A DNA stretch of 64,000 nucleotides, from assembly GCA_002077045.2 (NCBI GenBank), contig KZ111151.1, positions 1,102,437-1,166,436 on the forward strand, read 5' to 3'. A program made the position numbers and the translations under genes. A model generated the notes under the pieces. The model was given only the letters and a program-made list of their open reading frames with translations. It did no database searches and was not told where the DNA came from. Below, in pieces: positions 41,226 to 50,465 of the stretch; within the stretch, counting starts at the first letter, position 1, and each line of letters starts with the position of its first letter. The stretch is from Rachicladosporium sp. CCFEE 5018 (lineage: Eukaryota > Ascomycota > Dothideomycetes > Cladosporiales > Cladosporiaceae).

Positions 41226-43784
41226 CTACCTCATCCTCAGCGGCGCCGGCATGGCAGGCTTCACTTTCACAACCCCAGCAGTACCCGCAGGCTGCGCATG
41301 CTGTATGAAGTGGTGCCTCAAGGCGTCGTTCGGGCTCACTCTCCTCGTAGGATCAAGCTGCAAGCACTTCTCCAACAGATCCACAAAAGCATACAGCTCT
41401 TTCAGATCCGCTGCACTCATACCCTTCGCATTAGCCGTGAGTCGTGCACGTAGATCTTTCCCCGGCTCGGTCTTGATAAAATTCATTTGCCGCATGTTAG
41501 TCTTTCCCGTAATCTTGTCTCGCTCCTGTGATACGAAGATGAAGTCTGGGTCGCCGCCAACGAAATGCTTGTCGCCTAGTGTGGAGCGCAGGAGCATACG
41601 CTTTGGGAACTTGCCGCGGCATTCTTGTATAGAGCGGAGCATTTGGTTGTTATCTGAGCCGGCGAACAGGATACGACCCGTGTAGAGCTCGAAGAGCGTG
41701 CAGCCGATGGACCACATATCGATCGCATAGTCGAATGGGATGCCAAGAATGACTTCCGGTGCGCGGTAGAAGCGAGAGACGAGGTAAGGTGTGATTTCGG
41801 CGTCTTGTGCTTTGGCGGCTGTGCCAAGATCGCAGATCTTGAGGCGACTGCGTTCGTGGTTGACGAGTATGTTGTCGGGCTTGAGGTCCGCGTGTAGGAC
41901 TTCGCATCGCTTGAGGTGACTTAGAGCGAGGAACATCTGCTGAGCGTAGGCACGGATGGCCTTCAGGTTAAGGCCGACATTCCGGCCAAACTTCTTCAAC
42001 ACCTCACGCAGATCTGCGCTCAGATTCTCGAACACCAGGCATAGATGGCCCTTGTGATCGAAGTTGCGGTGCAGTCGGATGATGTGCTTCTTGTCCTCCG
42101 TGTCCGCTGCATTCAGCATGCTGAGCATCTCCATCTCCTTGGTGCCCGCTTTGTACATCGTCTCGTTGTTGCATGCGATCTTGACTGCAACGTCCTTGTC
42201 TGTCTTCGTGTCTTTCGCGCGGACCACTGTCGCGAAAGTCCCCTTGCCGATCTGCTGCTGCACCACATAGCGACCGTCTAGGATCTCGCCGAGGATGATG
42301 CGGTAGTGACCATCAGGATAGTCCCAGTTGTCAAGCAAGTTCTGGTCCAGCGTTCGTGCCTCGCCAACTGTCGCGGCTTTCGGTGCGGTCGTGGTTACTG
42401 CGAACATGTCTTCGTCCTCGTCGTCTGCGAACATGTCGAATTCTTTCTTGGACGGTGGCGCAGTCGCTCGTGACTCTTGCTGAGCTGCTGTGACAGGCAC
42501 CTGAACGTCCGATAGCTTGCTAGGCTGTACCTTGTGATCTGGACGATCTTCCTGCATATTCGGATCGTAATCAGCGGCGGAAGGTCCTTCCTCCTCATCT
42601 CCTGAGCCATCTCCTTGCTTGCGGTTGGCGAGTTCTTCGTCGTCGGCCACGGCGAACTCTGCAGGCGAGCCAGGGCTGTGAGGGGTCCGAGGAGAGTCGA
42701 TTGATGCTGGCGCTGGGTAGGCATCAGCATTTGTAGCGCATATAACAAGAGGGTGCGACTTACGTGAAGCTTGTACTGACGGTGGACCACTGCTATCATG
42801 ATGAGGTGTACTAGGCGCTGAGATCGCGCTTTGTTCCAGCGCCTGTACTAGCAATGGCGTCTGCTGAGTCTTGTACTTAGCCTTGATTGCTTCTCGCTTC
42901 TTCCGACGCTGCTCGATCAGGTCGTCTTCTGAAAGCTTGGGCTCCGGGACGCTGTCCACTGCGAGAGTGTCTGCTCCTACCTCAGCCCTGCGAAGGTTAG
43001 TAAGCATGTGCATGTTCAATAGTTGAATTGGTGAAACATACCCTCGTGCTGTGTTTGACTTAGTGGCCGACGCAGGCTTGTCCTTGCTTGAGGATTCAGT
43101 AAAACCATTGCTTTTCATTGAGGGTACTGAGCTCGCAGGTGCAGCAGAGGTACTTTCCTTGTCAAATTGGCCGCCGTGGTTGCTGTTGATAGTGGTGGCA
43201 GGCTTCCGATAAGGTGATCGGCTTCGGGCACGACCATTCTGGACTGTTCGATCGGCTGGCGCCCGAGGTCCAATTGGCGGACGCGTGGAGGGTCCATTTA
43301 TCTTCAATGTCGAGAACGTCGACTTGCGATCAGCAGACTGATCTTCGTAGTGCACCTTGAATCGCCTGGAGTCTGATTTGGACTTCGCCGTGTAGTGATC
43401 GGCACCTCGTGGCCGCTTCTCACCAGTCCTTGCGGTATCACCTCTACGTGGCGACGGTGAGCGTGATCGAAGCCTATCGTTCAGACCTCGTCGCGGCGGT
43501 GGCGAAGGTGAGCGTGAAAGAGAGCCAGACCGTGAGCGAGAAGAGGACGGCGACCTCCGCTTAGTCCGATATGGCGATCCCGATCGTCCAGCTCGGTACG
43601 GCGACTTAGCCATAGCCTCCCGAGCACTGTCGATGTGCGGGGCCCGAGATGAAGCACCGCTTGGCAGTCTGGTCGAATTGTTAACCACGCCGTGTCTTGC
43701 AGGATGTGTTGATGGCTTAGTTGCCTTCTCCTCGTCCCCGCTGTTGATCTCGCCTTCCGACAGCGAAGCGGCTACTGGGCCCAT
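41226..43784 (-). CDS. PRP4: Prp4 serine/threonine kinase, spliceosome activation
   Basis: Three exons, complement of 41226..42712, 42764..42987 and 43042..43784, give 817 residues. Introns are 51 nt (GTAAGT, TACCCAG) and 54 nt (GTATGT, TACTAAC, CGCAG), both exact consensus. The N-terminal half has RS-like runs (SRSRSGSLSRSPSPPPRR, RSRSPSPRR). The C-terminal kinase starts YVVQQQIGKGTFATVVRAKD. It carries the Prp4/DYRK-like variants HADLKPDNILVN in place of HRD and CDLGTAA in place of DFG, and the activation segment SRFYRAPEVILG. PRP4 kinase phosphorylates tri-snRNP components (Prp31, Prp6) to activate the spliceosome. Both introns are multiples of three without stops, so the unspliced frame of 852 residues is also open. 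Confidence 0.9.
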   Translation of the reverse strand: MGPVAASLSEGEINSGDEEKATKPSTHPARHGVVNNSTRLPSGASSRAPHIDSAREAMAKSPYRAGRSGSPYRTKRRSPSSSRSRSGSLSRSPSPPPRRGLNDRLRSRSPSPRRGDTARTGEKRPRGADHYTAKSKSDSRRFKVHYEDQSADRKSTFSTLKINGPSTRPPIGPRAPADRTVQNGRARSRSPYRKPATTINSNHGGQFDKESTSAAPASSVPSMKSNGFTESSSKDKPASATKSNTARGYVSPIQLLNMHMLTNLRRAEVGADTLAVDSVPEPKLSEDDLIEQRRKKREAIKAKYKTQQTPLLVQALEQSAISAPSTPHHDSSGPPSVQASRKSHPLVICATNADAYPAPASIDSPRTPHSPGSPAEFAVADDEELANRKQGDGSGDEEEGPSAADYDPNMQEDRPDHKVQPSKLSDVQVPVTAAQQESRATAPPSKKEFDMFADDEDEDMFAVTTTAPKAATVGEARTLDQNLLDNWDYPDGHYRIILGEILDGRYVVQQQIGKGTFATVVRAKDTKTDKDVAVKIACNNETMYKAGTKEMEMLSMLNAADTEDKKHIIRLHRNFDHKGHLCLVFENLSADLREVLKKFGRNVGLNLKAIRAYAQQMFLALSHLKRCEVLHADLKPDNILVNHERSRLKICDLGTAAKAQDAEITPYLVSRFYRAPEVILGIPFDYAIDMWSIGCTLFELYTGRILFAGSDNNQMLRSIQECRGKFPKRMLLRSTLGDKHFVGGDPDFIFVSQERDKITGKTNMRQMNFIKTEPGKDLRARLTANAKGMSAADLKELYAFVDLLEKCLQLDPTRRVSPNDALRHHFIQHAQPAGTAGVVKVKPAMPAPLRMR

Positions 43785-44848
43785 CTTGCCTGCTGATGCG
43801 CGTGTTCCCGCCAGACAAGGCCCTGCTCGAGTAGGTTGAATATGAGTTAGCGAAGGGTTCTATTGAAAGCTTTCGTGTGCTCTGCTGGTTCGCGGGAACC
43901 AGTGTGGAAGTAGTCCTCACAGGCTAATATCTGCTGCGCTCCCTGGAGATGCGCGCGTGCTGATGGGAAGTTTGCGACTGCTACTCGGATGATCTCAAGC
44001 TTTTGCGAAGGTGCAGTCGTTGGTATTCGGTGTCACTTCACCCAAGTCAGGTCGGAGCGAGAAGCGGCAAGTGGCGGGACGGGATGAGCCGCGCTGCGCT
44101 GATGCCTGAGGCAACTCATCATGCTCACTCTGTTCGTCTCCAACCCAACCGCTACCTCTGAAGTACGACCATCTTCCTCTGCCTTCACAGCGTGACGACC
44201 ATGAGAGTCTCAAGCTTCCCACAACCGATGGATCCCCACGTTCAGCCGGCAGGCTTTCGATGGGCTGAACAGTGAGACGCTGGACCTGGTTCGCCAAAGT
44301 TCTTGCGACGCGCCACGAGCATCAGAGGAGTCCATTGATGAACTACACAGAGTCATGCAAGCCAGTTCTGGCCAATTCTTCTATTCCTGTTGCATGTTGT
44401 AGCGTCGGTCCACGATCTGCGACCTTCTCCTGGAGTCAATTGGACCATGAAACGCGCTCTTGGCTGTGAGGAAACACGGGGATGTTTCATACTGGACCCA
44501 ATCCGACTCGCCGACTGCAACGCTTTCCAACCTGCAACGAAGACCAAACATCCATCACGTAAACCATAGCAGCTACTTGATGCGAGTGGGAATGTAGGTT
44601 CTTGTTCACTGGTTCATGGCACTGGCGTGCTGTTGCATCTCCAGGCACGCCCCATGGAGGCATAGGTATAAGATCAAGTCAAGGTAGATATGTCGATTCT
44701 CTCCTGTATCAATTCATTCACACAGTGCTGCGCACCACTTCTCTCGCTTCTACAATCTCGCTCAGGTCCGGCATCTGCATCTATACATCTTCCTTACCAA
44801 CACTGTCACTACCCGAAAGTACCTCTACCCAACAACAACACCCTCAAC
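43785..44848. other. Divergent intergenic region, Prp4 and silk-like protein
   Basis: This is 1.06 kb and holds both promoters. The last 130 bp before the secreted protein has the C/A-rich leader CAACAACAACACCCTCAAC ending at the start codon. TATAAGA at 44666-44672 lies about 180 bp upstream and could act as a TATA box. No gene is seen. Confidence 0.45.
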
Positions 44849-46105
44849 ATGAAGGGAATTACAGCTTTCTCACTCTTCGTGGCCCTCGCCATCGCTGCTC
44901 CACTCCCAGGCGCTCCCGGTGGCTACGGCTCCTCAAGCAGCTCAGGGAGCACCGCTAGTGCAGAGTCTGGCAGCGGCTCAGCATCAAGCGGCACCTACGG
45001 CGGCGGCGAAGGAGGCGCATCTGGTGCTGGCAACGGCGCTGCTTCCCCACCTAGCGGTGGTGCAGAAGCCGGTGCTGTCGAAGGCGGCCCTGCTTCTGGA
45101 AGCGCCGGTGCCGGTGCAGGTGCCAGTGGCAGCGCCAGTGGAAGCGCAGGCGGCTCTGCATCAGGTGGTCTCGGTGGTCTCCTCGGCGGCCTCGGTGGCT
45201 CTGGAGGAGCTGGCGCCGGAGCATCAGGCGGTTTAGGCGGTCTTCTGGGTGGCCTCAGTGGTGGTGGCTCTGCTGGCGCTGGCGCTGGCGCCGGCGCCGG
45301 TGGCTCAGCGTCAGGAGGTCTGGGTGGTCTTCTCGGCGGCCTTGGCGGTGGTGCTCACGGTGGCGGTGGTGCTCACGGTGGAGGTAGTGCTCACAGCGGC
45401 GGCGGCGCTTCCGGAGGCGCTGGTGGCCTCGGCGGCCTTCTCGGAGGTCTCGGTGGCGGTGCTGGAGCTTCAGGTGGGGCCGGAGCATCTGCTGGTCTTG
45501 GTGGACTGCTAGGCGGCCTCGGTGGTGGTGCTGGCGGAGGCGCATCTGGAGGCGCTTCCGGCTCAGGTGGACTTCGTGGTCTGCTTGGTGGTCTGGGTGG
45601 CGGTGCTGGTGGTAACGCTACGGCTGGCGGTGCGGGCGGCGCTGCTGGAGGCGCTGGCGGTGCAGATGCAGGTGGTGCTGCTGGAGGTGCCGCTGGAGGC
45701 GCTGGCGGCGCCGAAGGTGGTGCAGCTGGCGGTGCTGGCGGTTATGGTGGTGCCTCGGGAGGTGCTGAGGGTGGTGCGTCTGGCAGCGCTGCTGGTGGTG
45801 CCCAGGGCGGCGCTGAGGGTGGTGCAAGCGGTGGTGCATCAGCTGGCGCTCAAGGTGGAGCATCAGGTGGAGCTGAAGGAGGTGCCGAGGGCGGTGCATC
45901 CGGTGGCGCCGAGGGCGGTGCAGAGGGTGGTGCAGAGGGTGGTGCTGGTGCTGAGGGTGGTGCTGAGGGAGGCGACTCGAGCGACTCTAGCGCAGATGCC
46001 GGTGGATCTGACTCCGGCTCCGCTGGTGGATACGGTGGCTCGTCTGACAGCGGTGCGCCACAAGCTAGTGGTGCATCGGAGACGAGCCCTGGAGCCTCTT
46101 ACTAG
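44849..46105 (+). CDS. Secreted silk-like Gly/Ala/Ser-rich repeat protein
   Basis: A single exon encodes 418 residues. Residues 1-17 are a signal peptide (MKGITAFSLFVALAIAA). The mature chain is almost entirely Gly, Ala and Ser. The first part (about 95-260) has six near-identical GLGGLLGGL units separated by GAGAGASGG-type linkers. A second part consists of many GGAEGGAS/GGAQGGAS units carrying regularly spaced acids. There is no Cys and essentially no Lys or Arg after the signal (one Arg, in the sixth unit), and no GPI tail. The composition resembles silk or elastin-like structural proteins, or fungal Gly-rich cell-wall proteins; a structural or surface-coating role is inferred. The start is the ATG that opens the signal peptide; an earlier in-frame start adds 53 non-signal residues. 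Confidence 0.85.
   Translation: MKGITAFSLFVALAIAAPLPGAPGGYGSSSSSGSTASAESGSGSASSGTYGGGEGGASGAGNGAASPPSGGAEAGAVEGGPASGSAGAGAGASGSASGSAGGSASGGLGGLLGGLGGSGGAGAGASGGLGGLLGGLSGGGSAGAGAGAGAGGSASGGLGGLLGGLGGGAHGGGGAHGGGSAHSGGGASGGAGGLGGLLGGLGGGAGASGGAGASAGLGGLLGGLGGGAGGGASGGASGSGGLRGLLGGLGGGAGGNATAGGAGGAAGGAGGADAGGAAGGAAGGAGGAEGGAAGGAGGYGGASGGAEGGASGSAAGGAQGGAEGGASGGASAGAQGGASGGAEGGAEGGASGGAEGGAEGGAEGGAGAEGGAEGGDSSDSSADAGGSDSGSAGGYGGSSDSGAPQASGASETSPGASY
44960..45960. repeat. GC-rich coding minisatellite inside the silk-like gene
   Basis: Roughly 1 kb of GGTGGT/GGCGGC/GCTGGT-type degenerate tandem repeats encodes GGA, GGL and GAEGGA units. Units vary at third positions (for example six GGCCTLGG-type leucine blocks differ silently), so this is an old array, not a fresh expansion. 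Such arrays expand and contract readily. Long open frames on the other strands across it are artefacts of the repeat. Confidence 0.75.
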
Positions 46106-46333
46106 AGAGCTCTCGTGGCCACCTCTTCAATCCGTCCGATGAAACAGCTAATGTAGCGGAAAGCTGATGGCTGGGCCCATTGGCAGCCACTCCTTTGAAA
46201 GCATGTACAATAGAGATGAAAAGTTATTGCAGTTGCATCATGCTTCCGAGTCACAGAACAGATTCCCATCGTGATGCTTCTTGCTTCACGCTTGCACTGG
46301 TGATCTCATTGGCACGTCTCAATCCCTCATCAA

Positions 46334-46838
46334 CTACAACAAACCTTTCTCCCTCGCCTTAGCCAGTCGAGCATAGATCGCCTGCGTCTTCACAGAATCC
46401 AACATCTCCAGAACCCTTGTCACTTTCCTCCCTTCCTCATCGAACGTCAACACAAACATATACTCATTATCGTAAGGCTCCCCGTCAACAGCCGTAGCCG
46501 TCAACGTAGTGTGAAACCAGGCTCTCCTGTCTTCGACGGATGCGAAGTAGTCGTGCATCTCCATCTTCGCGCCTCAAGGTCAGTGGTTGCATGGGGGGAC
46601 CCGATAGTGCTCGAGGGAGGGAGCACACCGTTACGTCGTTCATCGCGCGTTCGACGCCAGTGAAGTACGCTCGGAACTGCTCGTTGTTCTTCGATGATCG
46701 CTTCAGTGAAGCGGGAAGCATGTCGTGAATGCATTCGGGTGCTCGCAGAGCCATGATAGGATCAGTCTTCCATGTTGCAAAGGCTGCGAGGAAATCGTTG
46801 GACGTCTCGCGCATGGCGGTGGCGAGGTCCGACGACAT
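46334..46838 (-). CDS. NTF2/SnoaL-like small protein
   Basis: Two exons, complement of 46334..46564 and 46635..46838, give 144 residues. The intron (46565-46634, 70 nt) starts GTAACG and ends CGCGAAG; splicing joins ERAMND to MEMHDYFASVEDRR. The arrangement, an N-terminal helix with TSNDFLAAFATWK, ECIHDMLPAS, then strands AWFHTTLTATAVDGEPYDNEYMFVL-like and GRKVTRVLEMLDS, matches the alpha+beta NTF2-like fold used by fungal SnoaL-type proteins of unknown role. No catalytic residues can be assigned. It is upstream of and on the same strand as the deaminase, 418 bp away. Confidence 0.72.
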
Positions 46839-47256
46839 GTTGGGTAGATGAGGTGAATGAAATGAGATCAGTGAGACGAGGTTGACTCGTCGTTGAAGAA
46901 CAGAGACTGACTTGTACAGTGAGGACAGCCAAAATGATCTTAGAAAGACTAAATACTTAACACCGTTGGTACTACCGCTATCTCCGCAAGCCAAGATTGG
47001 ATTCGAAGGCCATGCCAGGTGACTGGAAACGTCGCCTATCAAGTCGCGCGAAGCATCGTCCTCGGGGCAGATGTATGTGGCAGAGCATCGCAAAGCAACC
47101 CATAGCAAGCAATCCGATCGGTGGATGAGCTCCACAAAAATGCCTAGATCAGAGTCGGAGAGCAGAGCAGACAAGTCGAGTGGTATGGAGGTGAGCCTTA
47201 TGATGTGAGATCAAAGACTTACCGCACTTGCTACCTCTCCGCTTCACATTGCCATC
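46839..47256. other. Intergenic region between the SnoaL-like gene and the copy B deaminase
   Basis: This is 418 bp between the two genes. It contains the SnoaL-like promoter and the deaminase 3' flank. An open frame crosses it on the minus strand but is simply upstream in-frame sequence. Nothing else is seen. Confidence 0.45.
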
Positions 47257-48875
47257 TCACCCACCCTTTCCCTCCTCCCACATCTTCCTCTTCAACATCA
47301 ACACCTCATGCTTCGTCACAAACATGCCGCCCTCGACGCCGTCTTCAGCCCTCCCATCACCCTCCAAGGCAGCCATTAACTTTGCGACTTTTCCGCCCTC
47401 CCACTCTCCAGCGTCATTAGTCCAGAAAACTCGCCTGATGCCCACAGCGTGCATGTACGATATGCAGCGGTAGCACGGGCGTGAGGCGCGGATGCAATTG
47501 CGGATGTCGGTGTCGGGTGCCGAAGAGAGTTTTAGAGCAGGTGATGCGGATGTGAAGGAGTGAGTGAGCTCATCGTGCAAAGAGCCGGTCGTGCTTGCAA
47601 GGCTAGCACTGGAGGACGAAGTGGATGGCACGCGGGACAGCGGTGGAGTGTCGTTATCAGTCGCTAGATCTGGTACCGCCACTGGTAAAAGCGCAGAAAC
47701 CTTCGTCTCGCGCGGCTGGTAGCGCTGGTGGCGTCCGAGTCTCGTAACGTAGAGATCCGCGCCATTGAGTCGCGGGTGCTTCTTCCGATCGTTGGCATTG
47801 CTCTTCGACTTGGCGGTTTGGCCAGCGGGCATAAGGATGTGCTGCGCCTGTAGCCCCTCATTTCGCATCTTGCCAGACTGTATGATGTTAGTGGAGTCCA
47901 ATGGCTGACAGTATCCGGACACGAACCCGTTTGTAGTCCTTCTCGAACTTAATGCCCTTAACCTGCCCTACTACGGCCTTTGCAGCGCGGCCACCGTTAG
48001 GCTCATGATCGTTATCGTTGCTTCGTGTGTTACCATCCTCTTCCGTTGACTTAGACACAGATCGCGTTTGCTGCTGCCTCAAACCCTGGTGATGAACATT
48101 GCCCTCGTACTGATACCCCTGGTGGTACTGGTACTTCCCACCCAGCCTCCCCTGTTGTTTCTGTTTCTTCACCTGCCCTTTCTGATGTTTCTCTCCACCC
48201 AGGGAAGCCTGAAACGCCGGACCCTTCTCCTCGCAGCCCAGCACGTCCTCCAGCTCCTCCAACTGGAACCCATTGCCCCTCCCCTTGTACTCGCCCTTGA
48301 CCATATCCAGATGCGGCACCTTCAAAACCGCACTCTTGAACTTGCCACTTGCCACGGCTGGTCGACGCGGCGCTGCAGATGCGGTTGACGTAGCTGGTAA
48401 GCGCGGCGTCTCGTAGTCGCGCTTTCCGTTTATCAGCACGCGGTAGTTTGAAGCACGGTTTCTCGCGGGAGAAGGTGCTGGAGGCCAGCTTGGAAGACGT
48501 GGAGAGGGCGGAGTGGATGGCCATCATCTCGGAGTGCATGGTGAGGGGCTCGTTGGCGCGGTGGCCGGCGCCGTTGGAGGTGGACTCGAATGCGTGGAAA
48601 GCCTGCTGCTGAGACTGCGAGCGCGGCTTCTTTTCCTCTTTCTCCTCCTTACGCTTCTTCAGCTTGTCCTTCAGCTCCTGCATGGCCGCACTGGACAGAA
48701 CACTGCCTGCGACGCGGCCGTGCTTCAGAGCGCCGCCATCGAAGCCGGAGCGGTAGTCGTTGTAGCCCTGACCGATAACCTTGCCGCCTCGCACGATGAC
48801 GCAGCCATGGCGGTAGTGGAGCGGCGACTTGGCGGCCTGCTCGAGGGAAAGCGTGAGGTAGTTGTCGGTCTTCAT
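47257..48875 (-). CDS. CMP/dCMP-type deaminase family protein, complete locus, copy B
   Basis: The start codon is at 48873-48875 and the stop at 47257. A GT-AG intron (47878-47926; GTTCGT, CACTAACATCATACAG) joins a frame ending GIKFEKDYKR to the last exon SGKMRNEGLQAQHIL. That exon carries DLYVTRLG, then the zinc motif P-C-Y-R-C in RASRPCYRCISYMHAVGI, completing the H-x-E ... P-C-x-x-C deaminase site begun by HSEMMAIHSAL near 48527. Between about 48051 and 48439 two frames are open: the start frame, ending at 48051, and the frame that continues into the last exon. No obvious intron links them, so the exact protein is unresolved. It would have about 400-480 residues with a long disordered insert. 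Substrate unknown. Confidence 0.75.
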
Positions 48876-50465
48876 CTTGATTGATTTGGGGTGAATTGGG
48901 ATTGTGTGGTGACGAGATGACTTTTTCTGGTAGCTGGGAACGTTGATGTTGAGATTTGGACGGAAGAGTATGTGAGATGAGCTTAGCCTGGTCAGTTGGG
49001 TGGGTTGTTTGGTTGAGAAGTCAAGTCGTTGTAGTTCTGGTTCTGAGAGTGGGTGGGCTGTACTGATATGACTGTGGTCAAGAAAGATATCTGATTGGCT
49101 GCCAGATTCCACGCGCTAGTCGTGGGCTCCTTCAAATGTCCTCAAAGTCGCAGTAAAGCCTTTACAGTACTTCCTCGGGACAGAACCTCATGATCACATC
49201 TGCTTGACGCACCCCGCCGCTATTCATGTGCGTGGTCTTACAGTAAGTCGACCTGGCGCAGGAGTATGCTGTACAGGACGCTTGGTCGCCGGTTGGACGC
49301 CTTTCGACACTACCTGATCATATCGAAGAATCGAGTCTTGTGCATTCGGATAGGTCTTCCAACCTGTGCATTGCCCCGATGAACAGTCAGCTGCCTGGCA
49401 GATGTCGCACCTCGAATCAATAGCGACTGCCCAAACGATGGACTCCTGGCAATGTATGCGTTGTGCGACAGGGCATTCGGCGATGCGAACGAAGGTGCAC
49501 GAGCGATGGTTCCGAGCATGCCAAACACGCTATTGTTTTGCTCACTGAGCCGCGCACAACCACTCGCAGTACTCTGGTGGCGGTCGCAGAGAGGAACAGG
49601 CGGCAAGGCATCGAAGTCTTATTACTAAAGAGGGTATCGCGGTCGACACACAGATCATAGTCAGACTCAATCACTTGACCTACAGCTGCAGCATGTAGGC
49701 TGCGTGTATGCTCGACATATCCGTTGTACTGGGTCGGTGAGTTCGGTGCGAACAGTCAGCCAATCAGCTCTATCACCCACGAGAATGCAACCTGGGCGGG
49801 TTGACAGTGACCGCAACGACGAGCGTTGCAACGGAGCATTGGACGATCTTGCATCGAAGGCACATATCTTGAAACACGAAGTGGTCGAGGCGAAGCGCTG
49901 GATGTTTCGCAGTACGTACCTGCATTAGCCGCTCGTGCAAGCGAGTTGAAAGTCTTGGAAGACACAGGTCTCTGCGCAGCTGCATGCAAGTCTCGCAGAC
50001 GTGGACCGCGACTTTTGTCACGCGAGGGAGACTACACCGCAATTATCGCCATCTCCCCTGAGAGAAGCTTCCGTCTGACTCTCGGACGACAACATGCTTG
50101 CGGACCTGAAACGAGACCACGACCAAAGACTGACTTGCATCCCTATTTGGAGTGCACGCCAGGTCCATGATGACAACCGACTGGTCAACCCAACCCGCTT
50201 CGTTCTGACCAAGTTCAGCGCCGTGAAACACAGGCAAGACCTGGTAGGTATATCTCACTACATGTCTTGATCAAGGTATGCCCGCGCTCTCTGTCTCTAT
50301 CATCTTCTCTGTACATCTCTCGTAGTCGGACTGGTCCTTCTCGTTCTTTTCGTCATCTGAAGACAGGGTCACTCGCTTCCCCTGCTGTGTTAGCATTCTC
50401 GTCGATCATCTCATTCGTTCAGCTAGCTGTAGACGGCCGGATTCTGCCTCTACTCTCCACTCAAG
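48876..50465. other. Long intergenic region between deaminase and CFEM gene, copy B
   Basis: Counterpart of 837-2433. The CFEM-proximal 800 bp is 97-98 % identical to copy A. The segment around 49280-49460 has deletions and substitutions. The two CCAAT octamers are preserved. No gene is called. Confidence 0.55.

Noticed and set aside
42713..43784. Unspliced 852-residue Prp4 as the main product
   Set aside because: The 51- and 54-nt inserts have exact intron consensus including TACTAAC, so the spliced 817-residue form is preferred.
45522..46142. 206-codon Val/Leu-rich frame overlapping the silk-like gene
   Set aside because: Frame-shifted reading of the GGT/GCT repeat array; no signal peptide or independent support.
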